DNA from: Opisthocomus hoazin
Taxonomy: Eukaryota; Chordata; Aves; Opisthocomiformes; Opisthocomidae
Assembly: GCF_030867145.1 (NCBI RefSeq)
Contig: NC_134429.1
Location: 19,019,115 to 19,083,114 of the forward strand
Reading direction: 5' to 3'
DNA length: 64,000 nucleotides
The notes under the pieces were generated by a model. The model did no database searches. It was not told where the DNA came from and saw only the letters and a program-made list of their open reading frames with translations. Every line of letters starts with the position of its first letter. The stretch's first letter is position 1. Shown piece after piece: positions 22,817 to 33,360 of this stretch. A program made the position numbers and the translations under genes.

Positions 22817-25800
22817 ATGGTCCCGGACCTGCTGCTGTGCTTGAGCTTTGGTTACGCAGCAGCCCTCGGACCCACCTGCCTCTCGGCTCAGTTTAGAAGG
22901 CCTGGTGATTACATCGTAGGGGGCTTGTTCCCCTTTGGGACGGACACCGTAAACCTGACGGCACGATCGGAGCCCACCTTCCTTGTGTGTGAAAGGTAAG
23001 AGGAATGTTAGCTTCATTAGCACGCCGTACGTTGGCTACTCGGGCTGGGAAAAGGAGAGGAAAGTAGTCCTCCCGGTAGGAACTGATGCTCTCAGAGGCA
23101 AACTTTAAAGGCGAGACGGAGCCAAAGATTAGCTCTAAGGTGCTGGAGCGCTGGTGCACGGTGCCATCAGTTTCTGATCCCGAAATGGAAAATGTTTCTG
23201 TGTTTTCTTGATCTTACCATGCAGTGAAACTTCAGACGTGACCAACCCCATCTTGATGAAAGCTTTTAGCAGCACTGGCTTCCTTAGTGGTTTGACTCTA
23301 ACACTTACACAAAGGTGTAAATGTTGCTTTTGCCTCCAGATGGAAGGAGAAGCACGCGCTGCACTCTGGAGGCAGATAACACGTGTTGTGATGGCTCTGC
23401 TGCCTTTTACTGAGGCAAAAGGACACTCAGTACTGGGCACAAGGCAAAGCAGGAAACAAAAATCACCTGGCTTGCGGGCTTGCTGGTGTGTGATCAGTAT
23501 TTCCTCCTCGGTTACACCGAGGTGGTTCACACCATCACATTACAAGCTACTTACAGCTCTTTGTGAGGAGAATGAAAAGACATGCTAGTGTCCTACCTGC
23601 TTCTTCGGCAGCAGCAAAGCGCAGAAAAGCATGGTCCAAAGCCTTCCCAACTTTTCAGGCCATGAGGCAGGGAATATGCCCAGTGCACAGAGCTGCACAG
23701 TGGAGGAGAATCCCAGGAGGAAGGACATCTCTCCTGAATTAGCATGCACAGGACTTTGGGAACCACTGGCTTCATGGCTGAAGTACACAAAGCTAAGAGC
23801 AGGAGGTCGAGTTTCTTCCCCTGTGAACACAGAGGATTTATTTGCTGACAGACATGATTAATTAGATTGAAAGGTGCTCAGGGCCTCTCTACTCAGAGTA
23901 CAAAATTTACAAGGGCTATGGGTACAGGGATGCTCTGCTGACAGTGCCGTGCGGATCTGGCTTGGCAACAGACAGGATGCCAAAATGTTGGAGAACGTGG
24001 AATAAGCTGATCACCACCGTAACGGCACTGATGGACCCTGTAACCCCTGTCTCCTCTTACCGCAGGTTATACGTGGATGGGCTAATATGGGCTCTGGGGA
24101 TGAAGTTTGCTATCGATCAGATCAACAACTCCACTTCACTGCTCCCGGGAGTAAAGCTGGGCTATGACATATACGACACCTGCTTCGAGCCAGCCGTGGC
24201 CTTACAGCCCAGCTTGCTATTTCTGACCCAAAACGGCACCAGGGACATCGGCGTGCTGTGCAACTACACCGACTACCAGCCTCGCGTGACTGCTGTGATC
24301 GGACCGCACAATTCGGATCTCTCCCTGGTGACAGCCAAACTATTCACCTTCTTCTTGATCCCACAGGTAAAGAAATTCTCTGGAGAAGCAAGAATTCTCC
24401 TTTTTGGTGGGAGAAGGGTTTGGATTAACAACGCTGTCTATGCTCCTGGTCTTTGAACCAGGACTGTTAAAGCGCAGCTTCCAGTCTTTCCTCTGCCACA
24501 GGTTTCCCGAGTGATCCTGGGGAGGTCACTGAACTTCCCTCCTGGAACACCCTTCAGCATCCAACCTCCCAGAGAGAAGAGGGATAACTCGGGCCGCTCT
24601 GTGATCCACATAAAATGGGAATAACGGAGCTCCCAGCGTAAAGCAGGAGGATCCCATGAAAATACCTCTGTGACTGCAAGGGGTATCAGGCAGAAAGGCT
24701 TAGGTCACAGTGACACCGTTTAATTTAGGCCCAACTACTTTGTACAGACAATTAATGCCTTACTAACGACTACTCTCCTGAAGGGGAGCTAACAGACTGA
24801 CAAAAGGGGAACATCCTGCCCAGAAGGCACTGAAAGCTGGATGATTGACAAAGAATCATAGAATGGTTTGGGTTGGAAGGGACCTTACAGATCATCTGGT
24901 TCCAACCCCCCTGCCATGAGCAGGGACATCTTCCACCAGCCCAGGGTGCTCAGAGCTCCGTCCAACCTGGCCTTGAGCACTGCCAGGGAGGGGGCAGCCA
25001 CAGTTTCTCTGGGCAACCTGGGCCAGTGTTTCACCACCCTCATGGTGAAGAATTTCTTCCTAATATCTAACCTAAATCTGCCCTCTTTTAGTTTACAGCC
25101 ATTCCCCCTTGTCCTATCACTACACCCCCTTGTGAAAAGCCCCTCTCCTTCCTTCCTGTAGCCCCTTCAGGTACTGGCAGCTGCTCTAAGGTCACCCCAG
25201 AGCCTTCTCTTCTCCAGGCTGAACAGCCCCAACTCTCCTCGCCAAAGCAGCATGAAGTTAACAAAGATCTAGGGTAACGAACTAGGAAAAAGGGAAAGGC
25301 GGCAGGGGGAGATCGCGACCACCAACTCAGTTCACAGCCAGAAACACTGCACCCCCCCAGCTTGCGAGCATGCCTAGTTAAATGAAGAAGGAATCACAGA
25401 ATGGTAGGGATTGGCAGGGACCTCTGTGGGTCACCCAGCCCAACCCCCTGCCCAAGCAGGGTCACCCAGAGCAGGCTGCACAGCACCGTGTCCAGGCGGG
25501 GCTGGAATATCTCCAGAGAAGGAGACTCCACAGCCTCCCTGGGCAGCCTGGGCCAGGGCTCCGGCACCCTCAGAGGGAAGAAGTTCTTCCTCATATATAT
25601 ATACCTTTAAGATGAGTGTATAACGCGATGAACCAGACAGAACGTAATGAGTAATTTCCTTGGTTTTGTAAGAGTAAATAGTCCTTGTGACTCTGCTAAG
25701 CGGGGTGCCAGCTTTGTGGAATTATCACCTAGCACCCATATCTGCGCAAATATGCAATAAAGACAACACCTCTGCTCTGTGCGTACACTGGCATGTCCCA

Positions 25801-28800
25801 CACCGGGTAAACGATCCCACTTCTGGGAAAACTAAGTACTCCTTACAACAGAGAGAGGGACAATGCTCAGGTAAATACTAGCCCTGAGCTAAAGACGTTA
25901 GTGAATCTTGGGAGTGTCACCCTTTGTAGAGTGTAGCTAATTATCATTGTCGTTAATGGTAAAAGCTGGTGCTGTGATGCCAGAGACAAAGGGCAATGGA
26001 AGGAGAGCGCCATGTGGGACAGTGCTACCAGAGGCAAGTGACAGGGGCCAGTTTATGGTTCTCTTGGTAAATGCAGCCATGACAGACCTATCCCTTTAGA
26101 TGAATTCTTCCTTCCCTCTATCCTGACCCAGCACTTTTGAAAATCCAGTGCACCAAGACTAAGCAAAGAAGGTAGAGAGTGACCTGGACTGCGACAACTT
26201 CCCTCAACTTTCCCCTTTCTCTCTTCTCCTCTCAGGTCAGCTACAGAGCCAGCACTGAGAAGCTCAGCAACACAGAGCTGTACCCATCCTTCTACCGTAC
26301 TGTTCCCAGCGACAAGAACTTGGTGGAAGCTGTGGCCCTGCTACTGAACCAGTTTGGATGGAACTGGATTGCCACCATTGGAAGTGATGATGAATACGGC
26401 CAAGGAGCCCAGGAGCTCTTTTCAAGCATAGCTAGAAATCACAGCATCTGCATTGCGTTCGAGAGGCTAATTCCTACGGACCTTGCAGACCCCACAGCCA
26501 AAATCCAACTGGAAGACGTCGTCAGATCCATTAACAAGACCGACGTCAATGTCATTGTTGTTTTTGCCTTTGTTCAGCCAGCCCAGGCCCTGATGGAATA
26601 CAGCATCACGATGGGACTGAGCAAGAAAGTCTGGATTGGCACTGAGGCCTGGATATTGTCCAACACACTTGCCTCCATCCCAAATATTCAGAACATCGGG
26701 ACAGTCTTAGGCTTTATTATGAAAGTAGGCACAGTCCCTGGCTTCCAGAAATACGTTGCTGACCTCTTCACCTCTGTTCAGCAGGATAAATTCTGCCAGG
26801 AGTCTAGAGAATTCAACCACCTCATGAACCCTGACATTACGGACACACACTGCAAACACTGTGACCACCTCACGCTGCAGGACATCTCGTCCACGCTCAG
26901 CCGTCCACAAATACAACCCGTGTACCTCGCAGCCTACAGCGTGGCTTACGCACTGCACAGAGCGCTGGGCTGCACCCACCGAGCGTGTCCCAGAGCATCC
27001 GTCAGACCTTGGCAGGTGAGTGAAGCTCAGGGGGACAAACAGCCATTTTCCATCCACTCTACGCATCAGAGCGGCACACAGCCGGACGGGGCAACGCTGC
27101 ACGGTGCTCCGGCCCCCCGCCCCGGTAGCGATACAACCTCAGCAATTCCTGCAGCCAGCCAAGCCCTACCCCAGCACATTGCGCCTTCGCTTACTGCATT
27201 ACAGAATCACAGAAGGGTAGGGGTTGGCAGGGACCTCTGTGGGTCACCCAGTCCAACCCCCCTGCCAAAGCAGGGTCGCCTACAGCAGGCAGCACAGGAC
27301 CTTGTCCAACATCAACTGTACCAATACTTGCTGTCAATTTTCATTTTCTCCTCAGCTGCTGCACTTCATGGATACCCTCCCGTTCGAGCTGAATGGCCAA
27401 AGTTTCAGGTTTGATCAATCACATGGCACAAACCCTGGCTACAAACTTATATTCTGGTCATGGAAAAACAGCACCCTTACTTATGTGCCTGTTGGCGACT
27501 ATGGAGAGTCCTTGTACGTCAATAAGTCCCAGATTCAGTTTCACACTGCAGATCAAAAGGTAAAGACGGGGGGCAAAAGCATAAACGATCCCAAAATCAC
27601 AGAATCACAGAATCACAGAATGGTAGGGGTTGGAAGGGACCTCTGTGGGTCATCTAGTCCAACCTCCCTGCCAAAGCAGGGTCACACACACCAGGCTGAT
27701 ATTGAAATGCTAAATGAAGTAAACTTTTTTGCCACTTCATCAGGACTGCTCATAAGGAGTTCTTAGGCTGCGTGCTACTCCTACAAGATTTGTGTGGGAC
27801 CCAGATCTTGCTTCTCTGCAAACATGTAATCTGTCTCCATTGTGCGAAACTAGCAGGAGGTAGTCCCAGCACTGCTTAAGACTCCACACAGGTCGGGTCC
27901 AGCACAGTATAGCCAAATTTTTCTGATTTGTTTGGTGATACGGTGCTTCTCCTGAAATACCTGGCTGACATTCATTCTTCCTTTGCCTAGCGGCCTACAT
28001 CCGAGTGCTTCGTTCGCTGTAAACCAGGACAATTCATACAAATCAAAGGATTCCAACTCTGCTGCTACGACTGTACGGATTGTCCAGAAAACTCCTTCCA
28101 GAACCCCGAAGGTGAGGTCTGAGAAATGCAATGGCTTTAACTGTCTGTCTGCCTTCTGTTCTGCTGTGCATTGCTCAGTCTTGCTCTACAGATCTGCAGT
28201 GGGGAACCTTCCTCTGCTGATCCCAGAGAGAATGCGTAAGGACAACGCATATGTTTTCTCTCAAGAGGTAGGAGAGAGGGCTATGATGAAATTCTGGGGT
28301 CACATGTAGGAGAGAGGCATATGATGAAATTCTGGCATTTTTTGGAAGCTGGTGATCCTTCCTGGGGAAGGGAAACAGAGTCAAGAAATATGTGGATCCT
28401 TTTGTGGGGAGGGTGGAGAAGTAGAAGGAAAAGAGACTGAACTATCATCAGCTTTGGGGATCCAGTACACTTTGGAAGGGGAGGAAGTAGGCAAGGCAGC
28501 ACCCAAACCAGCTCCCTACTTCACGACTGTGATCCCTCCTCAAGGACCACCTGCAGCAGGGTAGCAGCACTCCCCTGCGAGGTGGTCATCAACTTCTCTC
28601 TGCTACTTCGCAGACAGCTCCACCTGCACTCCCTGCCTGAAGCATCAGTGGTCCCCTGTCCGGAGCACAGAATGCTACGACCGCAGCGAGAGATACCTCT
28701 TCTGGAATGAGCCGGTCACCATTGTCTTGCTAATGTTGATGGCCATCACCATATCCCTGACTTGTTTGACAGCAGTGCTCTTCCTAAAGAGCCTGGAGAC

Positions 28801-29581
28801 TCCCCTTGTGCAGGCTTCCGGAGGCAAAGTGAACCTCTTCGCCTTGTTGACACTCCTGCTGCTGTGTCTCAGCTGCTGTCTCTATATAGGGAAGCCCAGT
28901 AACAACCTTTGTGTAATCCAGCAGATAGTCTACGCCCTGTGCCTCAACGGTTGCTTCTCTACCTTCTTCGTCAAGTCCCTCGAGATCGCCCTGGTGACAG
29001 AGTTCCCCCACTGTGCCCCCACCTGCTTGCCCTGGGTGACCCAGAGGAGGGCCTGGCTCCTTGTTGCCTTGTGCCTCCTCACCGAGTGCTTCCTCTGTCT
29101 CTGCTATCTGCACTTGGGCCCTGACTACCTGCTGCTTGACTACAAGTCACTGCCCACTGCCGTTCTGCTTGTGTGCAACACAAAGTCCTGGGTTGCCTTT
29201 GCCCTGATTCACGGCTACAACGGCTGCTTAGCCTTCATCTGCCTCCTGTGCACGTTCATGGTACAGACTTCTGGTAAGAAGTACAACGTGGCCAGGGGGA
29301 TCACATTTGCCGTCCTAACCTATTTCATCACCTGGATCTTCTTCATTGCGATGTTTGGCACGCTGACGACAGTCTTCAGGTCTGCTACTCAGATTGGTAC
29401 CATTCTGACAACCTGTCTGTGTATCTTGGGGACCTACTATAGCCCTAAATGCTACATCATTTTACTTAGACCTGATCTGAACACAGTGGATTATTTCCAG
29501 AATTCCACTACAGAGGAGCCAGAGGAGGCCTCTCCACAAACAGACAATAAACCAGATCCGTTGTCACCTGTGCCTCAATAG
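22817..29581 (+). CDS. TAS1R3: Taste receptor type 1 member 3, six exons
   Basis: T1R3 is a class C GPCR that pairs with T1R1 (umami/amino acids; sugars in some birds) or, outside birds, with T1R2. Exons are 22817-22995, 24066-24366, 26236-27015, 27356-27559, 27991-28111 and 28614-29581. They total 2553 bases or 850 residues (human 852), with GT-AG borders and no break. The start is the first ATG in frame, with A at -3 and G at +4, and is followed by a signal peptide ([18 protein letters not shown]). The Venus-flytrap domain spans exons 1-4 ([36 protein letters not shown]). The cysteine-rich linker spans exons 5-6 ([13 protein letters not shown]). All seven membrane segments are in exon 6, ending with the [14 protein letters not shown] motif and an acidic, Pro-rich tail. 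Identity rests on sequence and on its place between CPTP and DVL1. Confidence 0.95.
24853..25243 (-). mobile_element. CR1 LINE 3' fragment, different subfamily, TAS1R3 intron 2
   Basis: The left edge agaatcatagaatggtttgg, then ttggaagggacctta and ccccctgccatgagcagggac, are the reverse complement of a common neognath CR1 3' end. It differs from the 21.6 kb copy in sequence and so belongs to another subfamily. It lies antisense to the receptor and is cut at the 5' side near 25243. Confidence 0.9.
25393..25594 (-). mobile_element. CR1 LINE 3' fragment, TAS1R3 intron 2
   Basis: This piece is nearly identical to the first 200 bases of the 21.6 kb CR1 (agaaggagactccacagcct, then gaagaagttcttcctcat) and stops at a short (TA)n run. 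It is in the same subfamily and orientation, antisense to TAS1R3, and only about 150 bases right of the previous CR1. Confidence 0.9.
27202..27310 (-). mobile_element. CR1 LINE 3' stub, TAS1R3 intron 3
   Basis: About 110 bases of CR1 3' end (agaatcacagaagggtaggg, then cctctgtgggtcacccagtc) are squeezed into a 340-base intron between the long third exon and exon 4. The orientation is antisense to the gene. It ends about 45 bases before the acceptor of exon 4. Confidence 0.88.
27594..27698 (-). mobile_element. CR1 LINE 3' stub, TAS1R3 intron 4
   Basis: The sequence opens with three aatcacag octamers, the terminal repeat of CR1, then aatggtaggggttggaaggg and cctctgtgggtcatctagtc. It begins only 35 bases after the donor of exon 4. 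Its orientation is antisense to the gene. Confidence 0.9.
28268..28335. repeat. 38-bp spaced direct duplication, TAS1R3 intron 5
   Basis: The segment gtaggagagagggctatgat continues to gaaattctgg and recurs 38 bases later, with small changes, at 28306. It is a local tandem duplication in the intron with no visible effect on splice sites. Confidence 0.8.
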
Positions 29582-30039
29582 AAGGTTCTGAAGAAGATTT
29601 TAGTGAGATAATTCTGTTTATGATGCCTCTATAAGCTACGGTCCCAGACACAATCACCATACAAAATACAGCCTTATCCAGCAGGCTGAACACTAGGACC
29701 AGAATTTTAAAGCTGCAAAAGCACAGGGCTCTACTCAGTGAGCTAAAGCAAGATGTCCCCAGTAGAGTAGCACCCATCCTCTCCGTAGCTAACCACCTGT
29801 TTCATCAGCACAAGGAGCCAAAAGCAGGTTCAGATAGGCAAGCAACCTACAGTACTTATATTTAAAAGAATCTCGCAGGTCTGGCAATCTGAGCTAGAAG
29901 CCTCAGCCAGAACACCTTCCTGTAAAGACTGCTGGTAATTTCCACTTCTTACTAACTAGATAACTGCCCCAGAGATATATCCATGAATTCTTTCCAAAGC
30001 CTTATAAGAACTTTCAAATACATTCAACAGCACAGAAAT

Positions 30040-30045
30040 AATAAA
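30040..30045 (+). terminator. TAS1R3: Candidate poly(A) signal of TAS1R3
   Basis: AATAAA lies about 460 bases after the stop codon and is the first canonical plus-strand hexamer downstream. The sequence after it is A-rich at first, then has a short GT-containing stretch (aaaaagtgtgag). A second AATAAA is at 30732. Confidence 0.4.
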
Positions 30046-30179
30046 AGAAAAAATGAAGGGAATAATCTGAAAAAGTGTGAGACTATAGATCACAAACAGA
30101 AATCCTTGTGATTGACTAATGATACCGAGTACCTGTCTACACAGGCTCCTCTGTGAAGACCTCCTAGCGAGCAACATCA

Positions 30180-30470
30180 GAAAGCACAGCTCCTAGGAAG
30201 GTCTCTCCTCCCATCAGACACGGGAGGGAGCTGGGGAGGGGGAGGTAATAGACAGGGAGAACCAAAGGCCCTGCTCCCTGCTCTGTGATCACGGTCTGTA
30301 CACATCTGCGTGCGTTTGTGCTTTATTAAAAGTGGAGTCAGTGACATCCTACAGCTCTGGGTCTCTTTTTTAGCAGTTACAGTCAATGCAAACCTTTCAC
30401 TGTCTAGGCTGTGAGACTGTACGGTTCTAATGGCCACCAGGATCCTTAAGACAACCCTTCCCCATCGTCC
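30180..30470 (-). other. Exon-like minus-strand open frame, unassigned (a)
   Basis: After an acceptor-like tatttacag (AG at 30471-30472) a frame stays open for about 97 codons. Its first part has alternating hydrophobic residues (GRVVLRILVAIRTV, then ERFALTVTAKKETQSC), as in a beta-rich domain such as NTR. Its later part is Pro-rich and less convincing. I do not recognise a gene, and chance is a real possibility. Confidence 0.15.
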
Positions 30471-31396
30471 CTGTAAATAAGATTCCGTGACATACTGATC
30501 CTCCGGGCTGCCCTCTCCTCTGTTTAAACAGAGAGGCTCTGACTTCTCAGTACGGCACTGAGTTAGGCTTTGCTCATCTTTCATTGAAGTTCAGAGGATA
30601 CTCGGAAATGTACACATGAAGTTCAGAACACAAGCAAAGAGTACACAAAGAAATTGATAGGTCATACCCAAACTGAAGTACAAGCAAACAACAGTGTTCA
30701 GACCAAGGAGGGGGGACTATTTTGACTCTTAAATAAAAGACTGAAAGACTAAGCAAAGCTTCTGATAACAACCACTGCTCTTCTACTTTGTGATAGCATC
30801 AGTACCCTGCTGCAGCGTCTTAGCTGAGAACTGGTCCTTATATATCACTGAGTGTTGAAACAAAACACAAGCAAGAATTTGTATTTCTCCAGAGATTTCA
30901 CAGTTTCATTCCAAGTCAGAATAATTGTAGTTATTCAAGCCAGAATCTCAGTAAAATTGAGATTACTTTCAGATACATTATATTGTAAACGTTTAGGTGT
31001 CATAATGGAAATATTTCTCATAATTTCACACTTTCACAATATGAAATTCACTTTTGGTATCATTGTCATGAAAAATTGTTCAAATTTCTGTTAAGTAATG
31101 TTTTCTAAGGAGAAAAAAATATTTTTGAATTTTCCTGATGACGGTCACAAAATCCATAGAAACCACTCTGATATGTAAAGGCAGCTGTACGCACAACATA
31201 AAGAGTATATTACCCATTCAAATTTCAGTTCACTCATTTGTGTTTCATTAACATGTGTTTGCAAAGAACATGGAAATGAGGACAAGACACGCGGAAATGA
31301 ATAATGTGCAAATCACACTATCCAAAGTCATAGCAAAAAGTTCCTCCCGTCTCAAAAAAAGCCACGCAAAGATCACCAGAGAGAAACATTTCTTAC

Positions 31397-31631
31397 CTGG
31401 CGAGACATTCTGCAAAGGGGACAAAACAAATCCAACACTTTGAGGAATAAGGAATACCTCTAACCTGTATTCATACACGTGATGCGGCCCCTGTTCACTG
31501 AACAGCAGGAGAATTCTCACATCCAGAAAGGCTGGGGGTTTGCCCCATGAAGCATCCCATTTCCAAGAACCGGTAACAGTGATAGTTTCAGAAGGCAGGA
31601 CAAAGAAATACTCATATAAGAAAAACACAGA
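31397..31631 (-). other. Exon-like minus-strand open frame, unassigned (b)
   Basis: A continuous 235-base frame ends in a good donor (ccag/gtaaga) and starts after a weak ctag. The peptide looks like beta strands (SETITVTGSWKWD, AFLDVRILLLF, HHVYEYRLEVFLIPQ) and faintly recalls the end of an ADAMTS-like spacer domain. That resemblance is from memory and weak. No gene is called. Confidence 0.2.
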
Positions 31632-33119
31632 CTAGCTCTGTCACAAAGGTGCTTGCCAACTATAACCAGTTAGTATCTAGTTTATACTACGAATATGAAG
31701 GTTTACACGAGTTACTGAACAAATGATGATCCTCTACAGTGCCGAGTGTGGAGGTCCGACGAAAGGTATGGGTCTAACCCTCTGTAAACCCTGCAAGCTC
31801 TTTGCCACTAGGGAGTATTATATATTGTATATAATAGAATATATTGCAAATATTGTATATCGAATTTCACAAGCCCGTTTTTGTGTATCCAAAATCATCT
31901 CTAATTGTCAGCCTACCTGCTTGCATCAGACAGACTCCCCTCACTGGCTATAAAGCTGCAGACACACCCTCTAGACAGGAATTTCTGCATAGATGAATTA
32001 CTAGAATCAAACCCGAACACAGACAAAAGAAGACACCCCTTATTTCCATTACTGTTCTCTGTAACCACCTTACCTTTCCCAGCAATGGAACTGGCCCTTC
32101 CACCCAGCACTGGATGTCTCTCTTTCCTTCAGAGTGTCACAAATCAGTTAGGGCCTAAAGGCTGCTAAAGCCAGGGGAGAGATTCACAGTTATAATCCAC
32201 AGCAGGTACTTTCTGCAGTACAGCTGTTACTGATGGTGTCTGGCTAGGCTGTGTGTGACAGGAAAGCATACCCGCTGTCCCTCTAGACCATCACGTGTAT
32301 ATTGCTGGAGAACTTCCCCCAGGCCTACAAAACCCTCCAAGTTCCTGACTCATGTTCCGGCTCAGCTCATACCCCCACACGCCACCTCTCACATGAAGAC
32401 CAGAGAACTGGACTGGCCACCAGCTGAACCATGTTAACACCTAGGGGACCTGCAACTGCTGCCAGCTGGACTGCTGGTGGCCTACATGTGACTAACAGCT
32501 GACAGCAGCAGCACCACTTAAGACAGCAGCTCACCCCTACACACCGTGTACTAGCAGCTACTTAGAACTACTTCTAAAATCACTAGGGCAAAAGGCCTGA
32601 ACTCAGCTCCTATCACTGCACATAACAAAACCTCATTTAACTTCAAAGCAGACAACAATGTGACCACCTTTAAAGGACCCAGATATGCAATGGACTGAGG
32701 AGCTCTGCAAGTGAAGAAGACAAACTTTGGTCGAATTGTGTAAGCTGCTACAGAGGCATTCCTAGGTTTGTCTTTACTTGATACTCAGTGACTTGGGCAT
32801 TAGTGCTTAAAAAAGTTTATTCTTCTAATTGCCCCGGGCTTCATTTTGGCCATTCCTACTGATCAGACCAATGGCAGAAGGAATGGGCTGCACAGCTTGC
32901 AGGCCCTGTTCCATGAGTTGCCTCTCTACTGAATACATGCTGCCTGGTTTTGAGCCCAAACAACAGCCATGTAACAGTCAAGAGCAGGTCTGGTGAGCTA
33001 CAGCCGTACAGCAGGACACATCTGCTACCTATCAGGCTCCTACCGCGCAAGGCAGGGGAGGAGAGGAAGCATCATGGATGTGAGTGGGAGCTGCTGCTTC
33101 TTTCAGGCTGCGGAGGGCA

Positions 33120-33360
33120 CGTAGGGAAGATCCATTCATCTCCAGGGCTGTGTTGTCGCCCGCCGGCCCCCCGGGGCAGCACCCTGGACAGCGGCTGCAG
33201 CACCATGGACAGCGGCGGGGAATGGGGCCGGGGTCTCCCCGCAGCCCCTCCTGGAGCCCAGCGGGAGGATGTGTTCGCCGCCTGTGCTGGGCAGTGCGGG
33301 GCATCTGGGGAGTTCTCTGTGAGGCACCTGGCCCCGTCTCTGCCCTCGCCAAAAGCACCG
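33120..33360. promoter_or_regulatory. Isolated CpG- and GC-rich patch
   Basis: A 240-base block (cgcccgccggccccccgggg and following) is clearly richer in C, G and CpG than the surrounding 10 kb. It carries overlapping open frames on both strands (Pro/Cys-rich on the minus strand), which is usual for GC-rich DNA. It could be a small CpG island starting an unannotated transcript, or a GC-rich relic. Confidence 0.3.
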
